64,000 nucleotides of DNA from Parabacteroides sp. TM07-1AC (GCF_003480915.1 NZ_QUKD01000002.1:552091-616090), one strand, 5' to 3'. Positions 9,530-18,140 are shown, counted from the first letter of the stretch. A program made the numbers and translations. Notes: a model not told the origin generated them from the letters alone.

Positions 9530-10104
9530 TGCGCCATTCTCTTTTCAATACAACTTTTCAGATTGCGTTTGCCATTCTGAATATAACTTTTTACGCTTTT
9601 GAGCTGATACCCGGTCTGCTCTACGATATCGACGTACGACATTTCTTCCATAAAAAAAGACAGGATACAACGTTGCTGAGGTTCGGGCAGCATCTCCAGA
9701 CAGTGCATGAGAGCTACCGTACGGGTATCGTCACTCGTTTCTTCTTTATCTAATAGATGCAATAAATCGTACGATTCCACAAATTGCCGGTCGAAATCGG
9801 TTGCTATCTCGGGATTTTCTTTTCGTAACAACTGGAAGCAATGGTTTTTTGCCACACTGTAAATCCAGGTTCTGAACTCCCGTATCTCGTAACGCGAAAG
9901 CTTCGGCAGCAAGTCTTCGAACAATTGCATGACAGCATCCTGTGCTTTCTCTTCTTCCTGCAAATATTTCAGACACAACCCGTATAGCAATGGGATATAG
10001 CGATTATACAGTTCACCGAAATAATCGCTTTTCCCGGTTTCCTTATATAATTGCAGCAATTCGCTATCTGAATAGGTTGATATGTTACGTCTGAAAAACA
10101 GCAA
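9526..10104 (-). CDS. ECF-type sigma-70 family RNA polymerase sigma factor
   Basis: This is a 192-residue sigma factor. Region 2 (LYNRYIPLLYGLCLKYLQ, then AQDAVMQLFEDLLPKL and FRTWIYSVAKNHC) and region 4 (LEMLPEPQQRCILSFFMEEM, SYVDIVEQTGYQLKSVKSYI) are clear. No in-frame ATG exists near the N-terminus. The frame begins at a TTG at 10104, 20 nt downstream of a -7 box, so I accept TTG as the start. It overlaps the TonB-like gene by 4 bp, indicating translational coupling, and is divergent from the vWA gene at 10243. Confidence 0.88.
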   Translation of the reverse strand: MLFFRRNISTYSDSELLQLYKETGKSDYFGELYNRYIPLLYGLCLKYLQEEEKAQDAVMQLFEDLLPKLSRYEIREFRTWIYSVAKNHCFQLLRKENPEIATDFDRQFVESYDLLHLLDKEETSDDTRTVALMHCLEMLPEPQQRCILSFFMEEMSYVDIVEQTGYQLKSVKSYIQNGKRNLKSCIEKRMAQ

Positions 10105-10123
10105 GTTGTTCTCGTTTTTTCTA

Positions 10124-10131
10124 CAAATGTA
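10124..10131 (-). promoter_or_regulatory. -7 promoter box for the ECF/TonB operon
   Basis: TACATTTG on the minus strand fits TAnnTTTG. Transcription would start about 10-15 nt before the TTG start at 10104, giving a very short leader. A possible -33 box (TTTG, 10154-10157) is 22 bp away, slightly longer than usual. Confidence 0.5.
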
Positions 10132-10242
10132 AACTTTAAATTAAAATCTTTCTCAAAAAAGTCCGAAACATTTATGGAATTCCCCTTTATCGCGGCATCT
10201 ATCAGGTAAAAGCAATTCATTAATCATTAAACAGGATCAGTC

Positions 10243-11883
10243 ATGAAAACGAAAACAACAATCATCAGCTTACTTACGGCAGCTATCCTGGCTGGCGGTC
10301 TGTTTCTTCTTGTAAAAAAGCCGTTAATCTGTACGCCTCCTCCGGTTCCGCATCCGACACAGGCAGAGGCACAAACACAGAAAACAGCGAAGGCACAGGC
10401 AGAGGTTCTCTCTATCGTTGAAGACGCAGCTCCCATCATTGCAGAAGAAGAAGTCGTTTGCTGCGAAGCTTTGGTGACCACATCTTCATCCTATGATTAC
10501 GATCAGGAGACAAACAGGAACGAATATAACCAATTGGCAGAAAACAAATTCAGGAAAGTCAATAACGAACCGCTTTCTACTTTCTCGATCGATGTCGATG
10601 CCGCTTCTTACGGGACGATCCGCCGTTATATCAATGAAGGGCAAAATCCTCCGGCCGATGCTGTCCGCGTAGAAGAATTAATCAATTATTTCTCCTACAA
10701 TTACGAGAAACCAAGAGGAAAAGATCCTGTAAATATCACCACCGAAGTAGGACCATGTCCCTGGAATAAAGAAAATCGCCTGGTACGTATCGGGTTAAAA
10801 GCGAAAGAGATTCCTTCTGAAAATCTGCCGGCTTCCAATCTGGTTTTCCTCGTAGACGTATCAGGTTCTATGTATGGGCCGGACCGCCTGGGATTGGTTA
10901 AGTCATCCCTGAAACTCCTGATCAATAATCTGCGGGAAGAAGATCGCGTAGCCATCGTGGTATATGCCGGAGAAGCAGGTGTGGTACTACCATCCACCTC
11001 CGGAAGTAATAAGCAAAAAATACGTGAAGCACTCGACGAACTGACGGCAGGAGGTTCGACTGCCGGTGGTGCCGGTATCCAACTTGCCTACGATATTGCA
11101 CGGAAGAATTATATCCGGGAAGGAAACAACCGCGTGATACTCTGCACCGATGGCGATTTCAATGTGGGAGTATCATCTTCCGAAGGATTGGAACGATTAG
11201 TCGAAAAAGAACGTAAAAGCGGTGTATTCCTAACCGTTCTGGGTTATGGTATGGGGAATTATAAAGACAGTAAGATGCAGGTTCTTGCCGAAAAAGGAAA
11301 CGGCAACCATGCTTATATCGACAATATCCAGGAAGCAAACAAAACACTCGTCCATGAGTTTGGTAGTACAATGTATGCCGTAGCCAAAGACGTGAAGTTA
11401 CAGATCGCTTTCAATCCCGATCAGGTACAGGAATATCGTCTGGTCGGTTACGAAAGTCGCTTATTGAATAACAGGGATTTCAACGACGATACCAAAGATG
11501 CCGGTGAAATGGGTGCCGGACATACGGTAACGGCTTTTTACGAAATAAAGCCGAACAATGCTCCCCGCACCATGCAGTTTGCAGAACCGGAGTTACTGGC
11601 TATACGCCTGCGCTACAAAGCTCCTGACAGCGACGTTAGCCAGTTGATCGAGACTAAATTGAAAGCAAGCGGCAACAACAAGCTTTCCCCCGATTTCTAT
11701 TTTGCATCGGCTGTCGCCATGTTCGGCCAGTTACTGCGCAACTCCGAATACAAAGGAACAGGCTCATATAATCAGGTGATCTCTCTGGCACAAAGCGGAC
11801 TGGTAAATGACCGCCAGGGTTACAAACGGGAATTTATCCGGTTGGTTGAAACAATGAACGGGTTGACTGCTGCAACTCACTAA
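10243..11883 (+). CDS. von Willebrand factor type A domain protein (YfbK-like)
   Basis: This is a 546-residue envelope protein. An N-terminal membrane helix (IISLLTAAILAGGLFLLV, about 7-24) is followed by a Pro/Ala/Gln-rich linker, a YfbK-like N-terminal segment (FSIDVDAASYGTIRRYI, 114-130), the vWA domain with the MIDAS motif DVSGS at 205-209 plus the later TDGDFN acidic loop, and a C-terminal YfbK-like domain. Such proteins use metal-dependent adhesion sites to hold partners at the envelope. The linker carries AEVLSIVED (53-61) and AEEEV (67-71), as in the divergent TonB-like protein, which suggests the two act together or share ancestry of the linker. The exact function is unknown. Confidence 0.85.
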   Translation: MKTKTTIISLLTAAILAGGLFLLVKKPLICTPPPVPHPTQAEAQTQKTAKAQAEVLSIVEDAAPIIAEEEVVCCEALVTTSSSYDYDQETNRNEYNQLAENKFRKVNNEPLSTFSIDVDAASYGTIRRYINEGQNPPADAVRVEELINYFSYNYEKPRGKDPVNITTEVGPCPWNKENRLVRIGLKAKEIPSENLPASNLVFLVDVSGSMYGPDRLGLVKSSLKLLINNLREEDRVAIVVYAGEAGVVLPSTSGSNKQKIREALDELTAGGSTAGGAGIQLAYDIARKNYIREGNNRVILCTDGDFNVGVSSSEGLERLVEKERKSGVFLTVLGYGMGNYKDSKMQVLAEKGNGNHAYIDNIQEANKTLVHEFGSTMYAVAKDVKLQIAFNPDQVQEYRLVGYESRLLNNRDFNDDTKDAGEMGAGHTVTAFYEIKPNNAPRTMQFAEPELLAIRLRYKAPDSDVSQLIETKLKASGNNKLSPDFYFASAVAMFGQLLRNSEYKGTGSYNQVISLAQSGLVNDRQGYKREFIRLVETMNGLTAATH

Positions 11884-11982
11884 CCAAGCGAGAAAAGCAT
11901 CGCCGACGATTAAGAAGCCAGCCGGCTTTATGTATTCCGATCGATTTTGGGCGTCACTTTTTAAAACGCAGAGTATACAGAT

Positions 11983-12051
11983 TGATATTCAACAATTAAT
12001 GGATGACGCCGGAAACTGCCTCCGGCGTCATCCATTAATTGTTGAATATCA
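11983..12051. repeat. Perfect 31-bp inverted repeat with 7-nt loop
   Basis: The arms 11983-12013 and 12021-12051 are exact complements, and the loop is AACTGCC (12014-12020). The inner half of each arm is GC-rich (GGATGACGCCGGA) and the outer half AT-rich. No T-run follows in either direction, so it is not a standard terminator. Arm perfection of this length suggests recent origin, a selected RNA structure or a mobile hairpin element. Confidence 0.85.
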
Positions 12052-12362
12052 TCATCTAAGTACCATGTATACATATAGTGACTCCGATTAAAGACTAAAT
12101 ATCAACAAACAACAGAGCCTGAAAACGAGTACCTATCCATGAATAAAGCGATGCCTACCCATTTGAAAAAAGCCGCCGAGCGGTTGCAGAAAATACTTAT
12201 GTATTTAACAGGCCAAACATACGTCTTTTGTTATCAAAACATATATGATTTAACGACAAAACACCTATGTTTGAAAAGATGAATGTTTGCACAAACGGGA
12301 AAAAGTCAATACAATGTTTATTGAATAAAATTTAAACAGACCCCAAGATTATGAAACACAGC

Positions 12363-12393
12363 TTGCAACATTCCGCAAATGCCAGTATCTTTG
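12363..12393 (+). promoter_or_regulatory. Bacteroidales-type promoter of the rluA-like gene
   Basis: TTGC (12363-12366, weak -33) and TATCTTTG (12386-12393, perfect TAnnTTTG) are 19 bp apart, and the ATG follows 21 nt later at 12415. Confidence 0.65.
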
Positions 12394-12414
12394 TGAATTA
12401 TTTATGATAATAAA

Positions 12415-13326
12415 ATGAGAAGACGCTCAGGTTACAAAGACACAAATCTAAAAAAAGCCCCTCGCGGACGCAAAGTTGCGGTGAAGGAAGAGAATACACT
12501 GCTTCCTTTTCTGTTCCAATTGTTGAGCGAACAGAGCAAAAGTTCCGTCAAGGCCTTACTTGCCCACGGACAAATCTTGATAAACGGGAAAGTCACTTCC
12601 CAGTTCAACGCTCCTTTAGTGCCGGGAGACGAAGTCGAGATCAGTTACGAACGAGGAAAGGTGGAGTTCAGCAATCCTCTATTACACATCGTGTGGGAAG
12701 ATGACGACCTGATCGTTGTCAACAAAAAGAACGGGCTCCTGTCTGTTTCCAGCGATCGTGTAAAGGAACGTACCGCTTACCACCTGCTCAGCGATTATGT
12801 CAAGAAGAATGATCCGCGAAGCAAAATTTTTGTCCTGCATCGTCTTGACCGTGACACATCCGGACTGATGATGTTTGCCAAGAACCAACGTGTGCAAAAG
12901 GCTTTACAATCAAACTGGAACTCGGCAATCACACAGCGTACGTATGTAGCCGTCGTAGAAGGTCGTCCGGAAAAAGATTCTGACCTGATCGTCTCCAACC
13001 TGGTTGAAAACGCAAAGATGCAGGTGTATATAACAGCAGAAGGTGAAGGGAAGGAAGCCATCACCCGTTACCACGTCTTGCATAGTAACGGCCATTATTC
13101 TCTATTGGAGCTTGATCTGGAAACAGGTCGTAAGAACCAGATACGCGTCCAAATGGAATCTATCGGACACCCGATTGCCGGCGATTACAAGTACGGCGCA
13201 GAAACCGATCCCGCCGGAAGGCTGATGCTTCATGCCCGACGGCTCTATTTTATTCATCCGGAGACAGGAGAAGAGATGCGTTTTGAAACGCGTATTCCGG
13301 ATGCTTTCGTTTCATTAGCTAAATAA
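12415..13326 (+). CDS. RluA-family 23S rRNA/tRNA pseudouridine synthase
   Basis: This 303-residue enzyme converts uridine to pseudouridine in structured RNA. Residues about 25-85 form an S4 RNA-binding domain (SSVKALLAHGQILINGK). The catalytic domain starts at about residue 92 and contains the family motif HRLDRDTSG with the catalytic Asp, followed by LETGRKNQIRVQ and GDYKYGA. The length and motif order match RluA/RluD-type enzymes. The particular RNA target cannot be assigned. It has its own promoter and is followed 25 bp later by the dsbD-like gene on the same strand. Confidence 0.92.
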   Translation: MRRRSGYKDTNLKKAPRGRKVAVKEENTLLPFLFQLLSEQSKSSVKALLAHGQILINGKVTSQFNAPLVPGDEVEISYERGKVEFSNPLLHIVWEDDDLIVVNKKNGLLSVSSDRVKERTAYHLLSDYVKKNDPRSKIFVLHRLDRDTSGLMMFAKNQRVQKALQSNWNSAITQRTYVAVVEGRPEKDSDLIVSNLVENAKMQVYITAEGEGKEAITRYHVLHSNGHYSLLELDLETGRKNQIRVQMESIGHPIAGDYKYGAETDPAGRLMLHARRLYFIHPETGEEMRFETRIPDAFVSLAK

Positions 13327-13351
13327 ACTAGACTGAAATATAAACATTGTA

Positions 13352-15427
13352 ATGAAGAAACTCTTTAGCATCTTATTGCTGGTGTTCGTAACACTGGCTG
13401 TACAGGCTCAAATCCATCAGCCTGTCAAGTGGAAAATTAAACTGGAAGACTCCCAGTCTGCCGAGAAAGAAATCGTATTCGCCGCCACAATCGATAAAGG
13501 CTGGCATTTATACGATATGAATCTGCCGGAAGGAGGACCTGTATCAACCTCGTTCACCTTCGAGACACTTCAAGGGGCAGAATTGATAGGACAGCCGGTA
13601 TCCAACATCAAGCCGACCGTTGTATATGACGAACAGTTCGCAATGGATCTCCGCTGGTTTCCAGGTGCCGTAACTTTTACCCAAAAGGTAAAAATCCTCA
13701 ATCCTAAAAAGTTCAAGATCGAAGGTGAAGTAGAATTTATGGTCTGCAACGACGAAACTTGCCTGCCGCCCGACCGTGTCAGCTTTGCTTTTGACAGTAA
13801 AAATACAAAATTGACATTGCCGGCCGATGCACCCGTCGTAGAGAAAGACGATGTGACCGAAGAACAGCCGGACACCAATCAAGTAGCGGAAGAAGGGAAG
13901 ACCCTGACCACTCCGGATCCGGTCGCCAAAGAAGAAACGGTTATCGCCAATCCGGAAAAGATCGCTAACGCATTGACAAACGATGCCGCTCTATGGACAC
14001 CGGTTATCGATGACCTGAAAGCGTATGGAGACACGACTGTTACGGCAACGGATACTTCCTGGCTATTCATCTTCTTCGCCGGATTCCTGGGCGGACTGAT
14101 CGCTTTGCTGACTCCATGCGTATGGCCGATGATCCCGATGACGGTTAGTTTCTTCCTGAAACGTACCAAAGACCGGAAGAAAGCGATCCGCGATGCACTC
14201 ACCTATGGAATGTCCATCATCGTGATTTACCTGGTGATGGGATTGCTTATCACAGGTATTTTCGGAGCTAGTGCCTTGAATGACCTGTCGACAAATGCGA
14301 TCTTCAATATTATATTCTTCCTACTGCTGGTCGTATTTGCCATATCGTTCTTCGGAGCATTTGAAATGGTATTACCTGCTTCCTGGACAACCAAACTGGA
14401 CAGCAAAGCGGATTCTACGACTGGTATATTAAGTATCTTCTTCATGTCGTTTACGCTGGTACTGGTATCATTCTCCTGCACAGGTCCGATCATCGGTACA
14501 CTGCTGGTACAGGCGGCATCCATGGGTACGGCAGTCGGCCCGGCTATCGGAATGTTCGGGTTTGCCCTGGCACTTTCCATTCCGTTCAGTTTGTTCGCTA
14601 TCTTCCCGAATATGCTGCAAAGTATGCCTAAATCCGGCGGATGGCTGAACTCGGTAAAAGTGGTATTAGGCTTCCTGGAGCTGGCACTGGCACTGAAGTT
14701 CCTTTCTGTTGCCGACCTGGCTTACGGCTGGCGTCTGCTAGACCGCGAAGTATTTATCGTTCTGTGGATCGTGATATTCTTCCTGTTAGGACTTTACTTG
14801 CTAGGAAAGATCAAATTCAGCCATGACAGCGATGTTAAGTATGTATCCGTACCGCGTCTTTTCATGGCGATCATCTCGTTCGGTTTCGCCGTTTACATGG
14901 TTCCGGGACTTTGGGGTGCACCTCTGAAATCGATCAGCGCTTTCGCTCCACCTTTGTATACACAGGATTTCAGCCTGTATAACGACGAGGTACATGCCCC
15001 TTATGATGATTATGAAAGCGGTATGGCTTATGCCAAACGGGTGAATAAACCAGTCATGATCGACTTCTCCGGCTTCGGTTGTGTTAACTGTCGTAAGATG
15101 GAAGCATCCGTATGGACCGATCCGAAAGTAAAACAATTGCTTGAAAAGGATTACGTCCTGATTACTCTGATGGTAGACGACAAGACCAAACTGCCTCAAC
15201 CGATCGAAATCGAAGAACACGGCAAAGTGCGTAAACTGAAAACAATCGGTGACAAATGGAGTTATCTTCAGAGAAGCAAGTTCGGAGCCAATGCACAACC
15301 TTTCTACATTCTGCTGAATGACGAAGGCAAACCGCTCGGTCCGTCATATGCATTCAACGAAGACGTATCAAAATATATACAATTCCTTGAAAACGGATTG
15401 AAAGCGTTCAAAGAGCAAAATAAATAA
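13352..15427 (+). CDS. dsbD: DsbD-like protein-disulfide reductase / thiol transporter
   Basis: This 691-residue protein moves reducing equivalents from the cytoplasm to the periplasm. A signal peptide (residues 1-19) leads to an N-terminal DsbD-alpha-like domain with a Cys pair (CNDETC, about 132-137), an acidic linker, then about eight membrane helices with the redox cysteines in LLTPCVWPMIP and SFSCTGP, and a C-terminal thioredoxin domain with CVNC (Cys577 and Cys580). All three modules are intact. The symbol is used in the family sense. The substrate partner in Bacteroidales (cytochrome maturation or general disulfide reduction) is not shown by the context. Confidence 0.9.
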   Translation: MKKLFSILLLVFVTLAVQAQIHQPVKWKIKLEDSQSAEKEIVFAATIDKGWHLYDMNLPEGGPVSTSFTFETLQGAELIGQPVSNIKPTVVYDEQFAMDLRWFPGAVTFTQKVKILNPKKFKIEGEVEFMVCNDETCLPPDRVSFAFDSKNTKLTLPADAPVVEKDDVTEEQPDTNQVAEEGKTLTTPDPVAKEETVIANPEKIANALTNDAALWTPVIDDLKAYGDTTVTATDTSWLFIFFAGFLGGLIALLTPCVWPMIPMTVSFFLKRTKDRKKAIRDALTYGMSIIVIYLVMGLLITGIFGASALNDLSTNAIFNIIFFLLLVVFAISFFGAFEMVLPASWTTKLDSKADSTTGILSIFFMSFTLVLVSFSCTGPIIGTLLVQAASMGTAVGPAIGMFGFALALSIPFSLFAIFPNMLQSMPKSGGWLNSVKVVLGFLELALALKFLSVADLAYGWRLLDREVFIVLWIVIFFLLGLYLLGKIKFSHDSDVKYVSVPRLFMAIISFGFAVYMVPGLWGAPLKSISAFAPPLYTQDFSLYNDEVHAPYDDYESGMAYAKRVNKPVMIDFSGFGCVNCRKMEASVWTDPKVKQLLEKDYVLITLMVDDKTKLPQPIEIEEHGKVRKLKTIGDKWSYLQRSKFGANAQPFYILLNDEGKPLGPSYAFNEDVSKYIQFLENGLKAFKEQNK

Positions 15428-15441
15428 TTAATCAATTTGCC

Positions 15442-15512
15442 AATATGCCAATGTGCCAATAAAGAACCCCTGTCCATAGTACAGGAGTATTTAATTGGCA
15501 CATTGGCATATT
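15442..15512. repeat. 19-bp inverted repeat built from TTGGCA/TGCCAA units
   Basis: 15442-15460 and 15494-15512 are exact complements separated by 33 bp. Further TTGGCA copies continue to the MazG start (at 15522 and 15533), and TTGCCAAT precedes the left arm. There is no T-run. It fills the whole gap between dsbD and mazG and looks like an amplified short repeat. Confidence 0.75.
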
Positions 15513-15548
15513 AACACATTGGCATTAACATTTTGGCATATTATTACA

Positions 15549-16334
15549 ATGGCAACAAGAGAAGAAAAAATGGAAGCTTTCGGGCAACTGCTCGACATCC
15601 TGGATGAACTCCGGGTGAAATGTCCCTGGGACAGAAAACAGACAAACGAGAGCCTGCGTACCAACACAATCGAGGAAACCTACGAATTGTGCGACGCAAT
15701 CATGAAGAATGACAATTACAACATCAAGAAAGAATTGGGAGACCTGCTTCTTCATATCGTTTTCTATGCAAAGATCGGTGAAGAGAAAGAAGCTTTCGAC
15801 ATCAAAGATGTATGCGACAGTCTTTGCCAGAAACTGATTTTCCGCCACCCGCACGTATTCGGCGACGCTTCTGCCGACACTGCCCAAAAAGTAGAGCAGA
15901 GCTGGGAACAGATAAAATTAAAAGAAAAAGGCGGAAACAAAACCGTTCTGGAAGGTGTTCCTTCTTCTCTCCCCTCTGTCGTCAAAGCCCACCGTATCCA
16001 GGATAAAGCCCGCAATGTCGGTTTCGACTGGGAACAACGTGACCAGGTATGGGATAAAGTACATGAGGAGTTTACCGAACTGAAAGAGGAGATCGATAAG
16101 ATGGATGCAGACAAGATGGAAGCTGAATTTGGAGATCTGTTCTTCAGCCTGATCAACGCTGCCCGCCTTTACAAGATCAATCCGGACAATGCACTGGAAC
16201 GTACGAACCAAAAATTTATCCGCCGTTTCAATTACCTGGAAGATCATACCATTAAAGAAGGCCGTTCACTGAAAGAAATGTCTTTGGAAGAAATGGATAA
16301 AATATGGAATGAAGCCAAATCGAAAGGCCTATAA
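15549..16334 (+). CDS. mazG: MazG nucleoside triphosphate pyrophosphohydrolase
   Basis: The 261-residue protein starts at the ATG at 15549 (MATREEKMEAFGQLLDILDE). An upstream TTG at 15495 lies inside the inverted-repeat region and is unlikely. Two MazG domains are visible. The first has CPWDRKQTNESL and EETYELCDAI, and the second has HEEFTELKEEI plus EAEFGDLFFSLINAARL with the Glu/Asp metal-binding set. It hydrolyses NTPs/dNTPs to monophosphates and pyrophosphate in the cytoplasm, limiting misincorporation and nucleotide alarmones. The length matches the E. coli-type two-domain MazG. Confidence 0.93.
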   Translation: MATREEKMEAFGQLLDILDELRVKCPWDRKQTNESLRTNTIEETYELCDAIMKNDNYNIKKELGDLLLHIVFYAKIGEEKEAFDIKDVCDSLCQKLIFRHPHVFGDASADTAQKVEQSWEQIKLKEKGGNKTVLEGVPSSLPSVVKAHRIQDKARNVGFDWEQRDQVWDKVHEEFTELKEEIDKMDADKMEAEFGDLFFSLINAARLYKINPDNALERTNQKFIRRFNYLEDHTIKEGRSLKEMSLEEMDKIWNEAKSKGL

Positions 16335-16430
16335 AAAAACAAAAGGGGAACCGACATCACGTCGCCACCCCTCCCTTAACTTAAACGCCAAAACTAAATC
16401 TAAACAAAAAACACAAATAATGATAATATT

Positions 16431-16901
16431 TTATTTTTTCTTGTTTTCTTCTTTCTTATCGTCCGGACCTTTCATAAAATTCCGTGCAAATTTGTATTCA
16501 GCACGCCGGTATTTATAAAGTTTCTCAGGCGATAGTATCTTTTTAAATTTTTCGTAATATTCTTTCTCTAAAGCAGCCTCCTTCATTTTCACTCCGATAC
16601 ATTCATCATTTACTTTTGAATAATCGTTTTCTGTCGGAGATTTCATGTGCTTTAGTTCCTTTGACAGTTTACGGCATTCACGACCAACCTCAAACATCTT
16701 TTCTTGCAATTCATTACATAAAGGAATGAAAGCTTCAGCTTCTTCCGGTGTCAAACCTACTTCAGCTGTAATAAAGGCATTTCTTTTTGCCTGAAAGGCC
16801 TCTTTGTCAAAATGTCGATGTTGTTTATCTCCCTGTGCCAACACTCCCGAAGAGAATAAAACTGAAATCGCCACAAATGTAATAAAAAATATTTTGCTCA
16901 T
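16431..16901 (-). CDS. Secreted Spy/CpxP-like helical protein
   Basis: The product is 156 residues with a clear signal peptide (MSKIFFITFVAISVLFSSGVLA). The mature part is all-helical and charged, with an LTPEEAEAFIPLCNELQEKM stretch resembling the LTxxE/Q motifs of Spy/CpxP periplasmic chaperones and heavy-metal sensors, and a very basic C-terminus. It lies 48 bp after the anti-sigma-like gene and 481 bp after the ECF sigma gene, on the same strand. The three therefore look like an envelope-stress unit in which this is the periplasmic effector or sensor. The similarity is only motif-level. Confidence 0.65.
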   Translation of the reverse strand: MSKIFFITFVAISVLFSSGVLAQGDKQHRHFDKEAFQAKRNAFITAEVGLTPEEAEAFIPLCNELQEKMFEVGRECRKLSKELKHMKSPTENDYSKVNDECIGVKMKEAALEKEYYEKFKKILSPEKLYKYRRAEYKFARNFMKGPDDKKEENKKK

Positions 16902-16949
16902 ACAATTATTATTACAAAAATATGCTAATAACTTCTTTTTTTCGTCAAT

Positions 16950-17336
16950 TTATTCGTAATTGCCCAATTCTTCTGCTAAAAGATAATCTGTATACTGGGC
17001 TTCCAGATATTCCAGATATTCTTCATTTTCCGCTTCCAATATAGCAGCTTTAGTTTCCGATGCATCTGTCGACTGCACCAACAGCGTATCAGACTGGCTC
17101 TTTTCACCGTCGAAACCGACTATTGCTTTAAAGAACAATCCCAGCCCGGCAAATACTGCAGCCATATACAACCACGGACGGATACGGTCCGTCATAGAGA
17201 CTTTCTTTGCCTCCACATGCGGCTTCTCCGGCAGCTGGCTCATAATATTAGCCGTGAGATCCTTCATGTACCCATCAGGCACACTAAAAGGATTCTTTCC
17301 TTTAAAACGATCCAGATTGTTTTGTTCTTTTTCCAT
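16950..17336 (-). CDS. Probable anti-sigma factor, single-pass membrane protein
   Basis: The product has 128 residues. The first 50 are cytoplasmic (NPFSVPDGYMKDLTANIMSQ), one membrane helix follows (IRPWLYMAAVFAGLGLFFKA, about 52-71), and the periplasmic tail is very acidic (repeated EYLE/TDYLLAEE). No catalytic motif is seen. The size, topology and position directly after an ECF sigma gene (46 bp) support an anti-sigma role. Sequence alone does not prove it. Confidence 0.65.
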   Translation of the reverse strand: MEKEQNNLDRFKGKNPFSVPDGYMKDLTANIMSQLPEKPHVEAKKVSMTDRIRPWLYMAAVFAGLGLFFKAIVGFDGEKSQSDTLLVQSTDASETKAAILEAENEEYLEYLEAQYTDYLLAEELGNYE

Positions 17337-17382
17337 ACTCTTCCGTTTTAATACACCTTTGACGAGCTTCGGGCCAAAAGGT

Positions 17383-17943
17383 TTAAATGTCTTTAGTTAA
17401 AAACTCCTCGACTTTTTTGACTGCATGATGATAAGAAGCCTTCAAGGCTCCGACAGAGGTTCCAAGAACATCCGACATATCTTCATACTTCATCTCGTCA
17501 AAGTATTTCATGGTAAACACCAAACGTTGTTTCTCCGGCAAGGTGAGAATTGCTTTCTGCAACTTCAACTGGGCTTCATCACCGTCAAAGTACTCGTCCC
17601 CTTTCAGACGTTCCAGCAAAAAGACATCAGTATCGTCGATCGATACATTATTTATATTCCGCTGACGGTTCAGAAAGGTAAGACACTCGTTGATGGCAAT
17701 TTTATACAGCCAGGTAGATAACTTCGCTTCACCCCGGAAATAGTCGATATTCGTCCAGGCTTTCAGAAAAGTATTCTGCAAAAGATCGTTTGCATCGTCA
17801 TGGCTCAATACCATCTTTCGTATCTGCCAATACAACTTTTCCCCGTAAAGGCTCACGACACTGGCAAAAGCATCCCTTTGCCGGGCCGGATCCCGCAGTT
17901 GTTCTACTATTTCATCTTCCGTATATTGCTGCATCCTCTCCAT
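17383..17943 (-). CDS. ECF sigma factor, RpoE-like
   Basis: This is a 186-residue sigma factor starting at the ATG at 17943. Region 2 (DDANDLLQNTFLKAWTNIDYF, then AKLSTWLYKIAINECLTFL) and region 4 (LPEKQRLVFTMKYFDEMKYE, with the HTH around LGTSVGALKASYHHA) are intact. It heads a probable three-gene operon with an anti-sigma and a Spy-like protein. The tRNA terminator at 17975-18010 isolates it from the upstream tRNA-Leu gene. Confidence 0.92.
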   Translation of the reverse strand: MERMQQYTEDEIVEQLRDPARQRDAFASVVSLYGEKLYWQIRKMVLSHDDANDLLQNTFLKAWTNIDYFRGEAKLSTWLYKIAINECLTFLNRQRNINNVSIDDTDVFLLERLKGDEYFDGDEAQLKLQKAILTLPEKQRLVFTMKYFDEMKYEDMSDVLGTSVGALKASYHHAVKKVEEFLTKDI

Positions 17944-17974
17944 TTTGGCTCAAATATATAAAAAAATACGGACA

Positions 17975-18010
17975 TAAAAAAAGCGGGCAACTTTATCAGT
18001 TGTCCGCTTT
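17975..18010 (-). terminator. Intrinsic terminator of tRNA-Leu
   Basis: A 13-bp stem (17980-17992 with 17998-18010, one mismatch) and 5-nt loop are followed on the minus strand by a T-run (17975-17982). It starts 6 nt after the tRNA 3' end. Confidence 0.85.
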
Positions 18011-18016
18011 CGGAAG

Positions 18017-18098
18017 TGCCCAGAACAGGACTCGAACCTGCACGCCTCGCGACACACGCACCTGAAACGTGCGCGTCTACCAATTCCGCCACCTGGGC
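18017..18098 (-). tRNA. tRNA-Leu, anticodon CAG
   Basis: This is an 82-nt class II tRNA. The acceptor stem GCCCAGG pairs with TCTGGGC, and the discriminator base is A. The D-arm is GGCGGAATTGGTAGACGC. The anticodon stem CACGT/GCGTG holds the loop TTCAGGT (anticodon CAG). There is a long variable arm around TGTCGCGAGGCGT, and a T-arm with GGTTCGAGTCC. CCA is not encoded. It reads CUG codons. Confidence 0.95.
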
Positions 18099-18140
18099 AA
18101 TTCATCATTTTCAGGTAAGCAATCTCTCGTGATTGCGGTG

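Larger units (their letters stand above)
11884..12414. other. 530-bp intergenic region dominated by a long hairpin
   Basis: No supported gene lies here. A short GC hairpin (AAGCC/GGCTT near 11919-11932) follows the vWA stop but has no T-run. The main element is the perfect 31-bp inverted repeat at 11983-12051. The promoter for the pseudouridine synthase gene lies at the right end. Confidence 0.6.

Noticed and set aside
11983..12051. Long inverted repeat considered as another invertible switch
   Set aside because: The spacer is only 7 nt and cannot hold a promoter, so inversion would have no effect.
12139..12282. 47-residue ORF in the intergenic region after the vWA gene
   Set aside because: No promoter, ribosome-binding site or conserved motif; it lies in AT-rich DNA where such ORFs arise by chance.
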